NCBI GenBank assembly: GCA_002732685.1
Contig: NVRS01000007.1
Coordinates: forward strand, 84,676 to 89,986
Reading direction: 5' to 3'
DNA: 5,311 nt
From: Robiginitomaculum sp.
Lineage (GTDB): Bacteria > Pseudomonadota > Alphaproteobacteria > Caulobacterales > Maricaulaceae
Program-made: the position numbers and the translations under genes
Shown here: piece after piece, positions 5,127-5,311 of the stretch
Layout of the letters: the number at the start of each line of letters is the position of its first letter
How positions within the stretch are numbered: position 1 is the first letter of the stretch
Notes under the pieces: generated by a model
What the model saw: the letters and a program-made list of their open reading frames with translations, nothing else
Database searches by the model: none
What the model was told of the DNA's origin: nothing

Positions 5127-5311
5127 ATGACCACACCTTATCCAAGCCTAAGATTTAACATTGGCGAAACCGCCGAAATGACCCGTGATGCCGTTTATGG
5201 TTTTTCGCAGGCAACCATCGCACCCATCGCAGCCGACATTGACCGCGATAATAATTTCCCCCGTTCCTTGTGGAATAAAATGGGTGATCAGGGTTTGCTC
5301 GGCATCACAGT
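5127..5311 (+). CDS. Acyl-CoA dehydrogenase, isovaleryl-CoA dehydrogenase-like (5' part only)
   Basis: The first 61 codons are present and the gene runs off the window. The reading MTTPYPSLRFNIGETAEMTR, then IAPIAADIDRDNNFPRSLW and KMGDQGLLGITV, closely follows the N-terminal helical domain of isovaleryl-CoA dehydrogenases. These FAD enzymes oxidise isovaleryl-CoA to 3-methylcrotonyl-CoA in leucine breakdown and pass electrons to electron-transfer flavoprotein. The catalytic residues lie beyond the window, so another short or branched-chain acyl-CoA dehydrogenase remains possible. The ATG at 5127 is the first in frame after a TGA at 5115-5117 and fits the family N-terminus. The upstream Shine-Dalgarno match is weak. 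The gene is divergent from uppP; other leucine-pathway genes may follow downstream, but this cannot be seen here. Confidence 0.88.
   Translation, partial: MTTPYPSLRFNIGETAEMTRDAVYGFSQATIAPIAADIDRDNNFPRSLWNKMGDQGLLGIT

Noticed and set aside
1..5311. CRISPR array, transposon ends, tRNA or rRNA genes
   Set aside because: I read both strands and saw no regularly spaced repeat, transposase frame, cloverleaf-like sequence or ribosomal motif.

Overview
This window looks like chromosomal DNA of a Gram-negative bacterium, most probably an alphaproteobacterium. The support is the sequence character of UppP and the start of an isovaleryl-CoA dehydrogenase-like gene. No rRNA or tRNA gene, CRISPR array, insertion sequence or recognisable att site is visible. 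Genus cannot be told from the sequence alone.

Layout, left to right. (1) 20-2305 (+): one large gene for a 761-residue DUF262 (GmrSD/SspE-like) protein with an HNH/DUF1524-type nuclease motif and a C-terminal Schlafen-type AlbA_2 domain. It is probably a stand-alone type IV-like restriction or anti-phage factor, and it looks AT-richer than the rightmost genes. (2) 2323-2961 (-): a TetR/AcrR-family repressor, convergent with gene 1 (17 nt between stops). (3) 2962-3350: a control region with a perfect-arm palindrome, CTACCTA-ctaa-TAGGTAG (3040-3057). It lies in the spacer of two possible, fully overlapping, divergent promoters. Downstream is a leader of about 285 nt with a possible 56-codon ORF (3150-3320) and a 10-bp GC-rich stem followed by six T (3283-3337). 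(4) 3351-4079 (+): a two-domain ChrR-type cupin protein whose first cupin keeps a full His/His/Glu/His metal site and whose second has lost most of it. (5) 4096-4929 (-): uppP (bacA), undecaprenyl-diphosphate phosphatase, convergent with the cupin gene (16 nt between stops) and possibly leaderless. (6) 4930-5126: a divergent intergenic region with an imperfect 38-bp inverted repeat. (7) 5127-end (+): the first 61 codons of an acyl-CoA dehydrogenase, very like isovaleryl-CoA dehydrogenases of leucine breakdown; it runs off the window.

How the parts fit. The TetR gene, the palindrome and the cupin gene form a plausible regulatory module: the repressor controls itself and the rightward leader-cupin transcript. 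The 56-codon ORF overlaps the terminator-like stem and stops one base before its 3' arm, so translation-coupled attenuation of the cupin gene is possible. This is inference. UppP and the acyl-CoA dehydrogenase are ordinary housekeeping or catabolic genes. The DUF262-HNH-AlbA_2 gene is the accessory element and the best candidate for under-described biology.
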